The notes: generated by a model from the sequence alone, not told the origin. Shown: positions 11,491 to 24,161, numbered from the stretch's first letter. The stretch is 64,000 nt of DNA from Larix kaempferi (GCA_027924585.1 BSBM01000597.1:2026001-2090000), one strand, 5' to 3'. Made by a program: numbers and translations.

Positions 11491-12960
11491 TAGATAACTT
11501 TGTTGCTGAACAAATGTCGTAGTCCTTCTTTTGTAGGTGAAGGTATACGATCTTTCCTACAAAACAAGTTAAATTACATGATTAGAAACATCTCATAGTT
11601 TTCAGAACAAATTCTTACACATAAGGAAATATGTCATACAGCCATGCAATTATCTTAGCCAGTGCTTTAATACAACATTTATCCATATCCCGTAACTTTC
11701 TAGATTCCTTCCAATCTTTACTAGAACATTTTTAAGAGTGTGCACAACTCCCAACATGTTAGCAAAGAGGTTTCATTCTAGATAAGTAGAAATGGAATGT
11801 TGTACAGTACCATAGGCCACTTGCCCATTACTTGCATATTAGTAGTATCTTGTTCATCAATGCAATTATTCTAATATGCATAATACACACCCTAAGTCTA
11901 TGAACATAAGCATATACATCACTGAATAATATTATTTTAAACAAATAGAATATACAAGAAAAGACAATTCAAATACTTATCTTTGTTTGTTTGTTGGGTG
12001 GACTCCCTATGAATCTTTGCTTCCTGGATTACCTGTCCTTGGACTTATATTCATCCTGTACCACTATGCATGCTTAAGTGTGCACTAGTGTCATGATTGT
12101 GCCATCCTCAAGATCTCATACATAATCATACATTCATTAGTATAGATACTAAAACAACATAATCTTAAACATGTATAGTCATGATCATTTCAAACACATA
12201 TAATAAACATTAGTATTCAAGGTTTCATGGAATACTTCTTTTACTCATGCATATTCTTATTGACCATAGGACTCTTCTGGTTAGTCATATCATCAATCAA
12301 AGTAAGAAGCATAATATGCCTAAGCCCTTGATTACTTACATTTCTAACTTCATGAATAATCGTTATCAACCATACAACAGTATAAGATCTTAACACAAGG
12401 TAGGATTCTAACTTGATATATGAAAAATATACCTGGTTATCATATTTGCTAGTTATGTCTAGCAATGTCTTCTTATTATCTTCAGTGACTTGTGCTAGTA
12501 ACCTGCATATCTCATAGGTTAAGCATTGTAGAACAAAAGTATACATACCTCGTAAGTAGAGCTTCTATGTGATCCATGACAATGGATGAATCTTTGTCTT
12601 CATGTCACCATGGTCATATGTTCTTGAACTAGAACATGATTTGTCTTTCTTGATGTACCTTTCATTGTTAGCGGACAACATCAATCTCATACAACAACAC
12701 AAAGCATTAGTACAATCATAAGTGTCAAAACCCTAATCAATGAATATTTGCATTCATAATTTTATTAAGGTGATGCGATAAGTCTAAAGTTAATCAAGAG
12801 TGTACTAACCTTAATGAAGACAAACATACCATAAACTTAATCATGAATAGATCTCGAAACATACCTGGATAAGTCATACCTGTCGAGATTGCTTCTAATC
12901 TTCTTATGTAAGGTCTTAGCCTCATCTCCCTCTCAAACAGGAACTTCTTCACTTATGCAG
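11470..12960 (-). pseudogene. Exon-like fragments of a captured host gene inside copia C
   Basis: This AT-rich segment sits where gag-protease-integrase should be. On the minus strand three pieces look like exons. One, ending at 12865 with CCAG|GTATG, could begin at an ATG and reads LRPYIRRLEAIST. One, ending at 12549 with CGAG|GTATG, reads MDHIEALLTR. A 70-bp piece at 12433-12502 is flanked by ATGCAG| and CAG|GTATA and reads LLAQVTEDNKKTLLDITSKY. The last two join in phase across a 46-bp gap. A fourth candidate begins at 11556 after TTTTGTAG| and reads KIVYLHLQKKDYD before fusing to the RT frame. I do not recognise the protein. The splice-site and phase logic is direct observation; gene capture is inference. 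Alternatively, these are chance frames in non-coding filler. Confidence 0.45.
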
Positions 12961-13199
12961 GTGACCAATGCATTCTCTTCTAGGATTACCCCAATCCACT
13001 TGATTTGCAGAAACTGGATCTGGAGTCGGATTAGGGTTTGTCAGGGAAGCCCTAAAAATTCAAACTTTGAATTTCAAACTTCTGAAAGGATAGAAAGATG
13101 CGCCTTGATGAGTTGATCAAGCTGGTATACTCAGAATTTGAAAACTGCAAAGTTTCACCCCTCAAAATTGCCTTTGAAACTTCTGGATCTTCTGGACAG

Positions 13200-13530
13200 G
13201 ATCCCAAACTAGGGTTTGATAAAGCCCACCCTTCTACTCAACCAAAAGGTTGGATCCAAAGCTCTAAACTTTGATTTTTCTAAGGAGCTTCTAGCCGTGG
13301 TCACAGACTTAAAAAATTCCAACTTTTGCAGAAGCCCTAATTTTCCACTTTTCCGATCAAAGTCCTGAACTAGGGTTTGATCAAGCCTGGCCTTCTGCCC
13401 AACCAAAAAATTTGATCTTGGTCTCTAAATTTGGATTTTTATGAGTAGCATTCATTCGTGGTCTCCGATTACAAAAATACGAACTTTCTTCGAAACCCTA
13501 ATTCCCAGAGCCATGCATGAAGGTGCTCAA
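13200..13530. repeat. Two-copy ~165-bp duplication
   Basis: ACTAGGGTTTGATAAAGCC...CTCAACCAAAA (from 13208) recurs as ACTAGGGTTTGATCAAGCC...CCCAACCAAAA (from 13370). Similar downstream text (AAATTTGATTTT, CGTGGTC, ACAAAAAT, AAGCCCTAA) follows both. A weaker third relative begins near 13025. It lies upstream of the exon-like pieces and could be a duplicated promoter or 5' UTR, or simple filler. Confidence 0.6.
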
Positions 13531-14155
13531 AATCCAATTATGTTTTGACAGAAATATGCATATGATTGTTTCTGGTGTAACTCCGAAATTACGAATCCAC
13601 AAGGTTTGAAATTTATACCTGTCGTAGCCCGACCTGTCATCTTTCCAACCCCATAGGTCTTACCTCAATTAGATTCTCTGAGAGAGAGTTATTCCAAGTG
13701 TCGCAACATGATCTATTTATGGGATAAAACAGGAGAGCGAACTTGTACGGTGTTCCACGTGTCACTGGTTCACTTTCAGCCTCTGAACCTTCAGCCTGTG
13801 AAAGTGCAGTTCGTTCCCTACCTATCACTTTTTACTAAATTTCATTTGGAGCTTCCTAGACCAAGTTATGACCTTTTTTCCTAGGTCACCTGTTTACGAC
13901 TCATATCTGGAAGAGGTAGAAACCCTAGATTGTACAAATCATAAAAACATAAAGTACAACAAATTAGAATTTGCGCTTCGGACACAAGGTACATGGGGAT
14001 CTTATATTCGACCTGTAAGAGTTTCAGATCCTGAAACCTCGCCAAAATGGATTTAGAGCGAAAGTGCTACACTAACTGGTTTTTTCTATATCAAGCCCTA
14101 TATTCGCAAGTGCAACAAGTGTCATAAATGCCATACCATGCCTTCTTTCAGGCTA

Positions 14156-14167
14156 GCTCTGATACCA
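14156..14167 (-). other. Primer binding site of copia C (tRNA-iMet type)
   Basis: The plus strand GCTCTGATACCA is TGGTATCAGAGC on the minus strand, the canonical copia primer site complementary to the 3' end of initiator tRNA-Met. It directly abuts the LTR end at 14168 and fixes the orientation of the element. Confidence 0.93.
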
Positions 14168-14805
14168 TGTAAGCTTTTCAGAATTTTCAATCTGATCTAA
14201 GATATTAACTGAGACAATAACATGTACAACATATCAATCATGGACACAATAATGGAAGCACACAAGAGACACAAAGTTTCATCGGAGAAAACCAAGAAGG
14301 TGAAAAACCCCACAACTTCCTCAGAGATAGAAAGAGCAATGATACAACCAAAGTACAAGATATAGTATTCTCATAGTAGTTGATCCTCTTCCTCACATGT
14401 GCACCACTTTCTGAGTGATTGAAGAGTGAGTAATGAGTGATCAAATAGAGATCTCCCGATCTCTATTTATACTTGTCCTGTCTTGCCCAATAAACCAGTG
14501 GGGCCGACTTGTCTAGATTAGCCTAATAACCCATGGTTACATTAAACTGGGCTGACCCCACACTTGGTGGTCTAATAACCCATTTACCCACATGACTCAT
14601 ACAAGGCCGACCCCATCAAGGTGGTCTAATAACCCATCAAGTATAAGTTACGACACTTACAATATAAATGACGACACTTCCGTATAGTGGAATAATAACA
14701 TCTCTATAGGAATACAAACACTTTCGTATAGAGGAATAATAACATCTCCATAGGAATACAATATACATGGGTAAAATACATTCCGAATTTACATATACAT
14801 CAACA
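14168..14805 (-). repeat. 5' LTR of copia C
   Basis: 638 bp, paired with 8021-8656. On the minus strand a TATA box (plus-strand CTATTTATA at 14463-14471) is followed by a GATCTCTATTTGATC-type leader. It contains two tandem copies of a GAGATGTTATTATTCC-bearing unit. Confidence 0.9.
14463..14471 (-). promoter_or_regulatory. TATA box of copia C 5' LTR
   Basis: TATAAATAG on the minus strand is conserved in the 3' LTR (8337-8345 region) and in the solo LTR at 4245. Confidence 0.6.
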
Positions 14806-14810
14806 AAAAG

Positions 14811-17800
14811 GACTGCTGGGATTTTTAAGTCCCAGTAATCATGATTCACATTGCACACCTTGGTGAGTGCATGCTCCAATACCTTATTGAACCCCTCAAC
14901 TGTCCTGTTTTCCTAAGGGTGGTAAGGTGTACTCTTCTTGTGTTGGATCTGAAACTCTTCTATCATTGCTGCAATCGTTTGGTTAACAAAGTGCGTCCCT
15001 TGGTCACTTAATAATACTTTTGGGCACCCAAACCTGATGACCACATTGTCAAATAGGAACCATGTTGCAGTCGCAACAGAATAATCTCTTACTGGTGCAG
15101 CTTCCGCCCAACGCGTCAGGTAGTCTTTCGCAGTGATGATGTAACGCGACCCTGTTCTCTTCCCCAGTGGGTTGATGGGTCCCACAAAATCAATGGACCA
15201 TTTGTCAAAGGCCTGCAGCGTTACTTGTGTCACTAGTGGAATTTCGTCCCGTTGTGAAGGCTTCCCGGTTCATTGGCATATGTCACAACTCTTGGCATAG
15301 TCCGCGGAATCTCCATGCAAAGTTTGCCACCCTAGCCCTGCTCAAAGGATCTTCCTAGCAGTTGCTCGTCCACCATTATGTCCCCCCTGCAATCCCTTCA
15401 TGAGCTTCCAACAAAATCTTCTCTTGTTCATGCGAAAGGACATACCGTCGCAAAATCTCATCTAGGTCCATTTTGTACAATTCTCCTACAATTAACTGGA
15501 AGTATGCAACTCGGACAACTAGCTTCTTCTTTTGATTGGTAGTGAACTTGGCCGGTGCCTTCCCTGTTGCTAACAATTGAATGATTTGTTCATAGTGTTT
15601 ATCGACCATGGGAATCCTGAAAAACTGAGCGTTTGACAATCCTTCATCAATGCTCCTTGGTTCTTCCCCTGACTCTATCCGTGAAAGGTGATCATGTCCC
15701 ACGTTCAATCATCTCGGCTTTACAATAATCTCAAAATCAAACTCTTGAAACAACAACAACCAGCGACAAATCTTCCCCCCCAACACAAGCTTGTTCACCA
15801 AGTATTTTAGTGCACAATGATCTGTGAACATCTTGAAGTGTCCCCCTAAGAGGTAATGCTAGAATTTCTGTAAAGCATAGACCATCACCAACCCCTCCCA
15901 CTCGGTGGTCGTATAGTTCTTCTCTGCAGTAGACAGCTTTCGACTTGCGAAGGCTATCGGGTGGTCGATGTCGCCGGTTCCTGGTTGGGCCAAGATAACA
16001 CCTAGTGTGACTGACGATGCATCAATGTGTACATGAAATTGCTTTGTCCAATCTAGGAATGCGAGAATTGGCGCTGCGACCATCTTCTCTTTCAATATGT
16101 CCAGGATTTTCTGACATTCCTCGGTCCATTCAAACTTAGCATCCTTCTTTAGTAACTTCTCCATGGGTATCGTGATGGCTGCATATCCTCGAATGAATTT
16201 CCTGTAGTAACTCGTGTGTCCCAACGTCGCTCGTAGTTGCTTGGTCGTCGTTGGTGGTGGTAGGTCGAAAATGATGGCAATATTCGATGGATCTAGCAAC
16301 ATTCCTTCTCTGCAAACAATGTGTCCTAACAAGATGCCGAATGGAGCACAGAAGATACACTTCTTGAGGTTCAGGAAAATTTGGTGTTGTCGACATCGCT
16401 CTAGCATTAGTCTTAAGTTCACGACGTGATCCTTGACTAATCCATATACCCTCCAATCATCCATGTAGACAGCGAGAAACTTATGAATATAATCTTTGAA
16501 TGCCTCAACTACTATTCTGGAAAAATTTGTTGGGGCATTCTTCAATCCAAATGGCATCACCGTGTACTGAAAGCAGCCCCACTCGGTGACGAATGTAGGC
16601 TTGTGTCGATCTTCTTTTGCAATCTTGATCTGGTGGTAGCCCTAAATCTATCGATAAATGAAATATCTTTTGACCTCCTACTCCTTCGAGCACCTCACCC
16701 ATGAATGGGGTTGGGAATGGATCATGTAGGCAAGCATCATTCAATTTCCTCAAGTCGACGCATATTCGTACTTCGTTGGTTTCCTTGTCCTAGATGACCA
16801 TTGGATTGATCCATTCTGATTCTTCCACCGGTTCTATAATGCTGACCTCTAGCACTCTTTCAATTACATCTTTCACGCGTTCCTTGTATCTCGGATTCAA
16901 TCGATATGGCCAATGCTTGACCGGCTTCGCATCGGGTTTCAGGGGGATCTTCATCTCCCCTAAGTCTCCGGAGATTGCCTTCATCTCTAAGAATTTCTTT
17001 GGAAACAAATCCTAAAACTCATGCAGCAAGTAAGTCATCTTCGCAATGGTCGACTCGTCCCAGTAGTCGCCAATGCTTGCGAACTTTGGGTTATCCTCTG
17101 ACCCAATCTTCACCTTCTTGATCTTCAATGGTTGCTGAAATTTGTCCGACGGTATGTCTAGTGCCATAACACTGCGACTACCCTCTGATTGTGGCACGTA
17201 TATAGCCTTGGAATCATCCTCATCATCGGGCTCTTCGGTGACGTTGTAACACTCCATCAACATTTCTAATGTCACAGTCCATTGAATTGCCATCAGTTGT
17301 CCTGTTGGTACCGCCTCAAATATCTTTTGCGGATCGCCTGTAGCGCGGTGTGGACCAAGGTATTTTCTTTTGAGAATGAAAATAATTGGATGAAGCCAAT
17401 GGTAAGTTGTTCCCAAGAAGTCGTCCCGCATCGCAGTTCTGCTGCGACATACTAGCTCCGTGGTATTTCATCCAACGTGTGTACGAATGCATGTTCCCAC
17501 TCCTATTTTTCCCTCGATCCCCATTGGTGTTGACATGCATTCAGATGCTCCTTTGGGTTACCTCGCCCATCATATCTCATTTGTTTGTACTCCACAACTT
17601 CGTCGAACTAAAACTCCATGAGGCGTCGACATAGTGGCCAAGTTATGATGTTTGATTTCCTCAAATTATGTGAGAAACTTGCCCAAGTTGGGAAATCCCT
17701 CATATGTAGGTAACACATACTCCTCCGTGGCTACCCTTCGCAGGGACTGCGTTACCCGTATGCATCTTCTAAAGGACACTTCATGTAACCGGTTCTGCCA

Positions 17801-18730
17801 ATTCTCGATGGCCTCGTCTGAATCTGAGGATGTCGAGCTGGCACTGCGACATTCTAATTCTCCATCCATGGTGGGATTAACATAATCCTCAAAAATGTTA
17901 TACAAACTGTCCCACCCTTCCGCAAACTCATCTCTGGTTGGTTCTGTATAGCGTAGCCCTTCCGCAGGATCCAGTGGTGCGATGACTCTCATCTCATGAT
18001 TCTCAAATGAAATTATCCTTTTCTTAAAATTGATAATCGCTTGATTCTCCATGGCCCAGTCTATCCCCAGCAATATCGAATAGGGACTGGTGTTTTCCAC
18101 GATTTCGATGATGTCGAAATTAGCATACGTTTTGAGCCCTTCAATTTCAACTGGAAGTTGACATACCCGACCAAGCGAAGTGACCTTTCTCTAATTCACC
18201 AGTCGCAGCTATATTGGTGACCAGGTCATCCACGGCTTTCCCATTGTCTCCCACATCTATTTGGTCAGAATATTCACATTCAAACCCAAATCCAGAATGA
18301 TGGAGTCGACATCAAATGCTCCGATTTGTACCGACATCCACATCTCCATGCCCGTCTTCCTTTTATGTATGCGATTGACTTTCTGTTCCATTCGTGCACC
18401 TTCCCGTCGATGTAGTAGACCATCTATTTCTTCCAGTGCATTTGGGTCCTTTGCCAAGTCCAGGAAACTTTCCAAGAATGACTTTAGAGTGTTTGTCTTC
18501 CTTCGCGACTTCATCGAGTCGAACGTTGGTGGCATGTCATAGATTTTTTCTGGAAGAGGTATATGCCTCCTATTCCTCATTGCCTCTTGTCCTTTCAAGA
18601 AGACATACCTTTCTGCATCTACGTCAAAGGTGACCTGCTTCCGATGTGTTTGTGTTAGCCTAACATTGGTGTGTGACCTGTTGTCGCCCGTCACCACCCC
18701 TCCTCGTGTCACTATTCTGACTGTTGCATG
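14811..18730 (-). pseudogene. Gypsy A protease-RT-RNase H-integrase
   Basis: Minus-strand frames give, in order: an aspartic protease region (about 18730-17660) with the active-site relic IILDLGLNVNILTK; and an RT entry GDLGEMKIPLKPDAKPVKHW (17008) and RICVDLRKLNDACLHDPFP. Next come the RT catalytic box AVYMDDW with both aspartates, MPFGLKNAPTNF and GHIVCREG. These are followed by an RNase H start FHVHIDASSVTLG, and a spacer NVGHDHLSRIESGEE leading to the HHCC finger region. The integrase core is DKWSIDFVGP ... LLSDQGTHFVNQ ... STPYHP (15233-14913). The frame is cut by B at 18730 and by C at 14806. The protease Asp-Ser/Thr-Gly triad reads D-L-G, so it is impaired. Several frameshifts (for example near 16560, 16750 and 15708) and TAG/TGA stops make it non-functional. 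Confidence 0.9.
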
Positions 18731-18809
18731 TGTTGCTTGGGCTTTCACCCAAGCATGTGCTAATGAGCACCTACTAACTTGTAGTAGTAGTCTCGATTAA
18801 AAACAATAA
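18731..18809 (-). repeat. 3' LTR of gypsy B, outer fragment (left of copia D)
   Basis: These 79 bp match the first part of the other LTR at 39455 onward (TTGCTTGGGCTTTCAC, GCACCTACTAACTTGTAGTAG). They end in the target duplication AATAA of copia D. Confidence 0.9.
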
Positions 18810-19524
18810 TGTTCGGATATCCACATCATCATTTTCAGGACCTTGCATGCAATTAGGGTTTGCATGCAAATTCTAGGGTTTGCATGCATCCCAGTCACTA
18901 GGTTGATGCCTCCAGCACCTTATCCACTTCATTCTAGCACCCGGGAGCTCCTTCCATCAGAGTTTTAGCCCTCCTAGTCATGAAGGTGCCCACTTATCAC
19001 CTACTACCAGAGAAGGGCGCACTTCTTCACCTACCCACTCATTTTACACTCAGTTAGCTCCGATTCTCCTTGATTTGAGGCTAGTTTCACTCCTGACTGA
19101 CTGTTTCACTCCGTTGGACCTCCAGATTGACTAGATGACTTGTTCTGACTTTAGTTAAGCCTCCCATGCGCCCTCCACTGAGCCTCCTTCCCTATATCAG
19201 TGCTACACACTTCAGTTACACTAGTTATACTCAGTTAGACTCAGATTGACACCTAGATGACTGGTTCTTGTGCATTGATGACCACCAATGATTGATGATG
19301 AGGACTCCTAGTTGGAGCCAAGCTACACCATTTAGTAATTCGAATGACCGTCTTAGTCAATTCGAATTGCTTAGTCATTGTTACTGTATTGTATTGTAAT
19401 TATTCACCCTCATTGGGATATTGAGCACTGATGCATGTTTTGCACAGTTTTACACCATATTTTCTATGTTCATATGTTGTGATTGATTTACTTGTTCATT
19501 AGATCTACTGTGACTAATTTTACA
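18810..19524 (+). repeat. 5' LTR of copia D
   Basis: 715 bp against 683 bp for the 3' copy. The extra length includes a tandem repeat of the GGGTTTGCATGCA word near 18850-18885 and an insertion in the ACCCACTCA...TAGCTCC segment. Confidence 0.93.
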
Positions 19525-19536
19525 TGGTATTAGAGC
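19525..19536 (+). other. Primer binding site of copia D
   Basis: TGGTATTAGAGC directly follows the LTR end ATTTTACA. It differs from the canonical initiator tRNA-Met site at one position (C to T). Confidence 0.9.
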
Positions 19537-19905
19537 CATTGCAGGGACAATATCTCTTTTCTACAGGTGTTCTACAAGGAGATTTGAGTGAATTTATTCA
19601 AAATTACAAAGTTTTGGCATGAAAGATCTCAAGAGCATTTGTTCCTGTGCATGCAAAGCATAAAAATACTTCCAATACCACTCCAGAAGCTTGAGTTTAC
19701 CACATAAATCCTGGATTTGATGCATTGGACCCATTCAACATTGCTTGATCTCCAATACCAGGTGTGATGCAACTCTAAAAGGGTGGATTGTTCGACCTTA
19801 CTGTTCTTGGTTTCATTGTGATTTGCAGGTTATTGTCTCCATCAATTGCATTCGCTACCTTGCTTTTGCAGGCCTTTCTGCATCAAAGTGCACTCGCTCC
19901 TAGCA

Positions 19906-22900
19906 ATGGAAAACTCTTCTTCAAATCCTATCCTCACCCCTTTCAATTATTTTGATTGGAAAGATGATATGGAGATCATATTGTGTTCAAAAGGGTACTA
20001 TAGAGTCACCATTGGCCTCGAATTGGAGCCAAGCACATTGTCAGAAAGAACCAAACACTACAACAAGCATGATGAAGCTTATGGTCTTCTTTGTCTCTCC
20101 ATCTCCAAAGATCTTCACTTCCATCTCAGTGGATTGAAGACTCTAAAAGCAATATGGGAGAAACTTGAAACACTTTTTGGCAAGCAGGATGAGCTTAGGA
20201 CTTTTCAGTTAGAGAATGAGTTGATTGCTCTCAGTCCTGAGAATTTCGAGACCATCAATGAGTTCTTCACAAGATTCAAGCACTTTTCCATGCAGTTTAA
20301 GAACAGTGGAGTTATCAAAGAGGACAATCAATTGATCCTCTCTATTCTCACCAAGCTTGGTAAAGACATATTCGGTATTTGTCTCTACTTTCAATTTCGG
20401 TCGGCTAACTACCCCGAATTGGAAGATGCCTACATTGAATGCCTTCATTGAGTTCATCACAAAAGAGCATGATAAGTTGATTCAAATGGGGTCCATAAGC
20501 TCCAAATATTCAGCCCTATTTGTTCAAGGACCCAAGAATTCAAATGGTAAAGGAAAGCAAAAGAAAGAGAATCCCAAATTCGAACCTCACAAGAAAAGAG
20601 AGAAAAGCAAGCAGACAGATGCACCATCCAATTCGAAGTTCAAGCAAAAGGGTAAAGAGGGTAAGGAAAAATCTAAATGTACTTATCGCAACCATGGATT
20701 TCATCCCGAAAGTTCATGCATGAAGAAGACTAAAGATCAAATGGCCCTCCTTTTGGAAAAGAATAACATAACTCTTCCTGACGGTGCAAGGAAGAAGGAT
20801 AGGAATGATGATCATGAAAGAGGACCAACACTCATGGCAACTGTTTTGAATCCCACTACTCTTTTGATAGATTCAGGTGCATCGAATCATATGGCTGCAA
20901 ATATTGATTCTTTTTCTTCATTCGATCCAAACAGCTCCATCCCCATCCATTTAGGAGATGACTCAAAAATTTCTTCAAAGGGCAAAGGTACAATCCATGT
21001 AGATCATGGAAGCTTTCAAAATGTTCTCTATGTGCCTTCCTTGGATTCAAATCTTCTTTCTGTGTATCAAATGACACACACTGGTGAACCAAAGCAAGTT
21101 ACATTCAGCCCTAATACAGTTGAAATTTCTGATATCAAAAGTGGAATACTTATTGCAGTCGGAAAGGCGAACCACATTGCAAAATGCTATGAGTTTTCAC
21201 ACTTTATTCCGCTTGCAAAGCCCACTGCTCTTCGCACACATGGTAATGAGGTTAGTAGGCTTTGGCATGAAATATTTGGACATCTTAATTATAAGTATTT
21301 GCTGCTGTTATCAAACAAATCCATGGTAGATGGTCTTCCACAACTCCATTCCTCGAAGGGAATATGCACCGGTTGCATTATTGGGAAGCACCCCGAGCAC
21401 AGGTTCGACCACAGAAAAGCTAGTAGAGCTTCTACAGTTTTGGGGCTGATACATTCTGATATCAATGGTCCGCTGCCCAATATGTCATTAAATGGTTCAA
21501 GGTATGTTTTGACATTTATTGATGATCTTTCCCGCTTTACATGGGTATTTTTTCTCAAAAATAAGTCAGAAGTGCTTGGAAAATTCAACGATTTTAAGGC
21601 TTCTGTTGAGACTGCCACTGAGACCAAGATCAAAGCTCTTAGATTTGATAATGGTGAATAATATATCAAGGCCGAGTTGCTGCAACTTTGTGCTGAAAGG
21701 GGAATTCAGATCCAACATACAGTTCCCTACACACCCCAGTAGAACGGTGTAGCGGAAAGGAAAAATCGGTCACTGAAAGAGATGGCTACTTGCATGATTG
21801 AGTCAAAAGGTTTGACTGCAAATATTTGGGATGAAGCAATTAATGTTGCTACATACATTTAGAACCAAGTTCCACATTTATCCGTGAAAGGTATGACTCC
21901 TTTCGAAGCATTCTTTGGTCACAAACCGGATGTGTCAAATTTGAGAGTTTTTGGCTCTACTGCATGGGCTAGAATTCCTTCCAAGAAGAGACGAGCTTTG
22001 GATCCACAAAGTATTGATTGCATACTGATAGGATATGGGGAAGAATCAAAAGCATATAAACTCATGGATATAAAATCCAAAAAGATATTCATAGAGCGCA
22101 GTGTGCAATTTGAAGAACCGCTTCAAGAATTGCAACTAGTCGGGGAAGAAATTGTCATTTCACCGCCTTCACCAGAAGAAGATTCAAGTAGCGATAATGA
22201 AGGTATTGTATCTGATATTTCTGATATTTTAGCATCACATGATGATCATGACATATCAGGTTTGGAATCCGACCATTATGATCCTCCTCAGTTACCGAAG
22301 TGGACCCAAAACACTCTTCAATCTGCTGGTTCGATCCTTGGAAATCCTGCTGATCAGAGACGAACAAGAGCAGATTTTCAAAAAGAAGGTATGGCTCTTT
22401 CTATTTATGATCCATTACTTCCTGAGATTTATTATTTGATGACTAGTTCATATCCCCAAACATACTACCATTCCCATCGAGATCCGAGATGGAAAAGTGC
22501 CATGGATGAAGAGTACAGTTCTCTTCAAAAGAACAATACATGGGAGCTAGTTTCTCTTCCACCTGAAAGAAAATTAGTCCAATGTAAATGGTTCTACCAC
22601 ACAAAAGTTTCTATTGATGGCTCTATCAGAAAATACAAATCAAGGTTGGTGGAAAAAGGTTTCTCCCAAGTCCAAGGAGTGGACTACACTGAGACCTTTG
22701 CACCGGTTGCAAAGATGGATTCCATCCGCCTTATTTTGGCAATTTCCTCATCCAAGCACTGGGAAGTGCACCACATGGATGTGAAGAGTGATTTTCTACA
22801 TGGAGATCTTGCTGAAGAGGTATATATGAAGCAACCAGAAGGATACACATCAGATCCATCATTAGTTTGTAGATTGAAGAAATCTTTGTATGGATTAAAA

Positions 22901-23986
22901 CAGGCCCCAAGAGCTTTGTATGCAAAGATGGACTCCTTCCTTCTTTCTCAGAATTTAAAAAGATGAAAATCTGATCCGAATGTGTACCTACAGCAAGTTA
23001 AAGGTAATTTTTTGGTTATTATACTTTATGTTGATGATATTCTCATTACTGGTAGCACTCTTACTTCAATAAACAAGCTAAAAACTGCCTTAAATCTAGC
23101 TTTTGACATGAGCGATTTGGGCTTGTTGAGTCACTTTTTGGGCTTGGAGATAGCTCAAAATTTTGATGGGATCACTATATCTCAGCAAAAATATGCTTCC
23201 AACCTATTATTGAAGTTTAATATGGTTGAATGTAAGGCAGCCCCATTCCCATTCCTTTCAGGATTCAGTCTTGAGGAGGGAAATTCTACACCGCTTGCAG
23301 ATTGCACTATGTATCGACAATTGATTGGTTCACTACTTTACTTGACACACTCAAGGCCTGACATTTCATATGTCATGAGTGCTGTGTCAAGGTATATGTA
23401 GCAGCCCCATGAGCTTCATTGGCGGGCAGCCAAGCGGATCTTACAGTATGTGCAAGGTACAAAACATTTTGGCATACATTATGCTGCAGATTCTGAGCTT
23501 GATTTCATTGGTTTTACTGATTCAGGTTGGGCAGGTGATAGCATTGATCGGAAGTCCACTTCCGGTTATGTTTTCATGATTGGTCATGGCCCTATTTTCT
23601 AGTCTAGTAAAAAGCAGGAAGCCATTGCACTTTCTTCAGCAGAGGCAGAGTATCGAGGGGCAGTCAATGCCTGCACTTAGGCAGTTTGGTTGCATGGTAT
23701 TCTTTCCGAGTTTGGTTTTGGTGGAACTACTTTGACTGTCCTCTTTTGTGACAATCAAAGTGCTATCAAGATCTCCACAGATCCAGTTCAGCGGCAGAGG
23801 ACCAAACACATTGAGATTCATATGCACTACATTCGAGAGTTGGTGCATGATCGCACTATCATTCTGCAAAATTTCCCTACTGATGAGCAAATTGCAGACA
23901 TATTCACCAAGAGCTTCACTGAGAAGAAGTTCTCTTACCTCCGTTCACTGTTGGGGGTGATTTCCATCATGGTGGAGACAGATTGA
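19906..23986 (+). pseudogene. Copia D gag-pol polyprotein
   Basis: The ATG at 19906 (MENSSSNPIL) is the likely start; the upstream frame is only leader. Gag (NYFDWKDDMEIIL, LENELIALS) shifts frame near 20360. The second frame carries a lysine-rich region and a degenerate CCHC (CTYRNHGFHPESSC, first Cys pair incomplete). It then has the protease LLIDSGASNHMA, integrase finger RLWHEIFGHLNY ... CTGC, integrase core LIHSDINGPLP and PYTP-stop-NGVAERKN. RT follows (KWFYHTKV, SRLVEKGFSQVQGVDY, YVDDILITG), then RNase H (GFTDSGWAGDS, SSAEAEYRGAVNA), and a tail ending at 23986. In-frame stops lie at 21659 (TAA), 21740, 21860, 23399, 23600 and 23678 (TAG), and 22964 (TGA). Most replace conserved Gln, Trp or Cys codons, consistent with deamination. 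The protease triad and YVDD are intact. Confidence 0.93.
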
Positions 23987-24005
23987 TCCATTATTATGTT
24001 TTAGC

Positions 24006-24016
24006 TTGAGGGGGGG
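24006..24016 (+). other. Second copy of the polypurine tract in copia D
   Basis: TTGAGGGGGGG preceded by TAGC is identical to the tract at 24151-24161 just before the 3' LTR, but lies 145 bp upstream. It may be a spare plus-strand primer or the trace of a tandem duplication. Confidence 0.7.
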
Positions 24017-24150
24017 CTTTCTTCCCACTAGGTTTTCCCTCTTTCCTCACTTAGCTTATTTTCAACATTTTTTCTGGATTATTGTATTGCGGTGACCTTT
24101 GGTCTTAGTAACCAAATCCCTACATTATTTTTTGCACATCATAGTCTAGC

Positions 24151-24161
24151 TTGAGGGGGGG
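24151..24161 (+). other. Polypurine tract of copia D
   Basis: TTGAGGGGGGG abuts the TGTTCGG start of the 3' LTR at 24162, as expected for the plus-strand DNA primer. Confidence 0.9.

Larger units (their letters stand above)
8021..14805 (-). mobile_element. Copia element C with internal gene capture
   Basis: The LTRs are at 8021-8656 and 14168-14805 (TGTTAG/TGTAAG start, CATCAACA end). The tRNA-iMet primer site directly follows the 5' LTR on the minus strand, and a purine-rich AAGAGGGAG tract directly precedes the 3' LTR. The flanks CAAAG (8016-8020) and AAAAG (14806-14810) are a 4/5 target duplication. It interrupts the integrase of gypsy A. The internal region carries RT-RNase H only at 9965-11490. 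Gag, protease and integrase are absent, and the space holds exon-like fragments. It would be non-autonomous even if undamaged. Confidence 0.88.

Noticed and set aside
14156-14167. tRNA gene remnants at primer sites
   Set aside because: Only 12-18 bp complementary to tRNA 3' ends adjoin LTRs; no cloverleaf is present at any of them.
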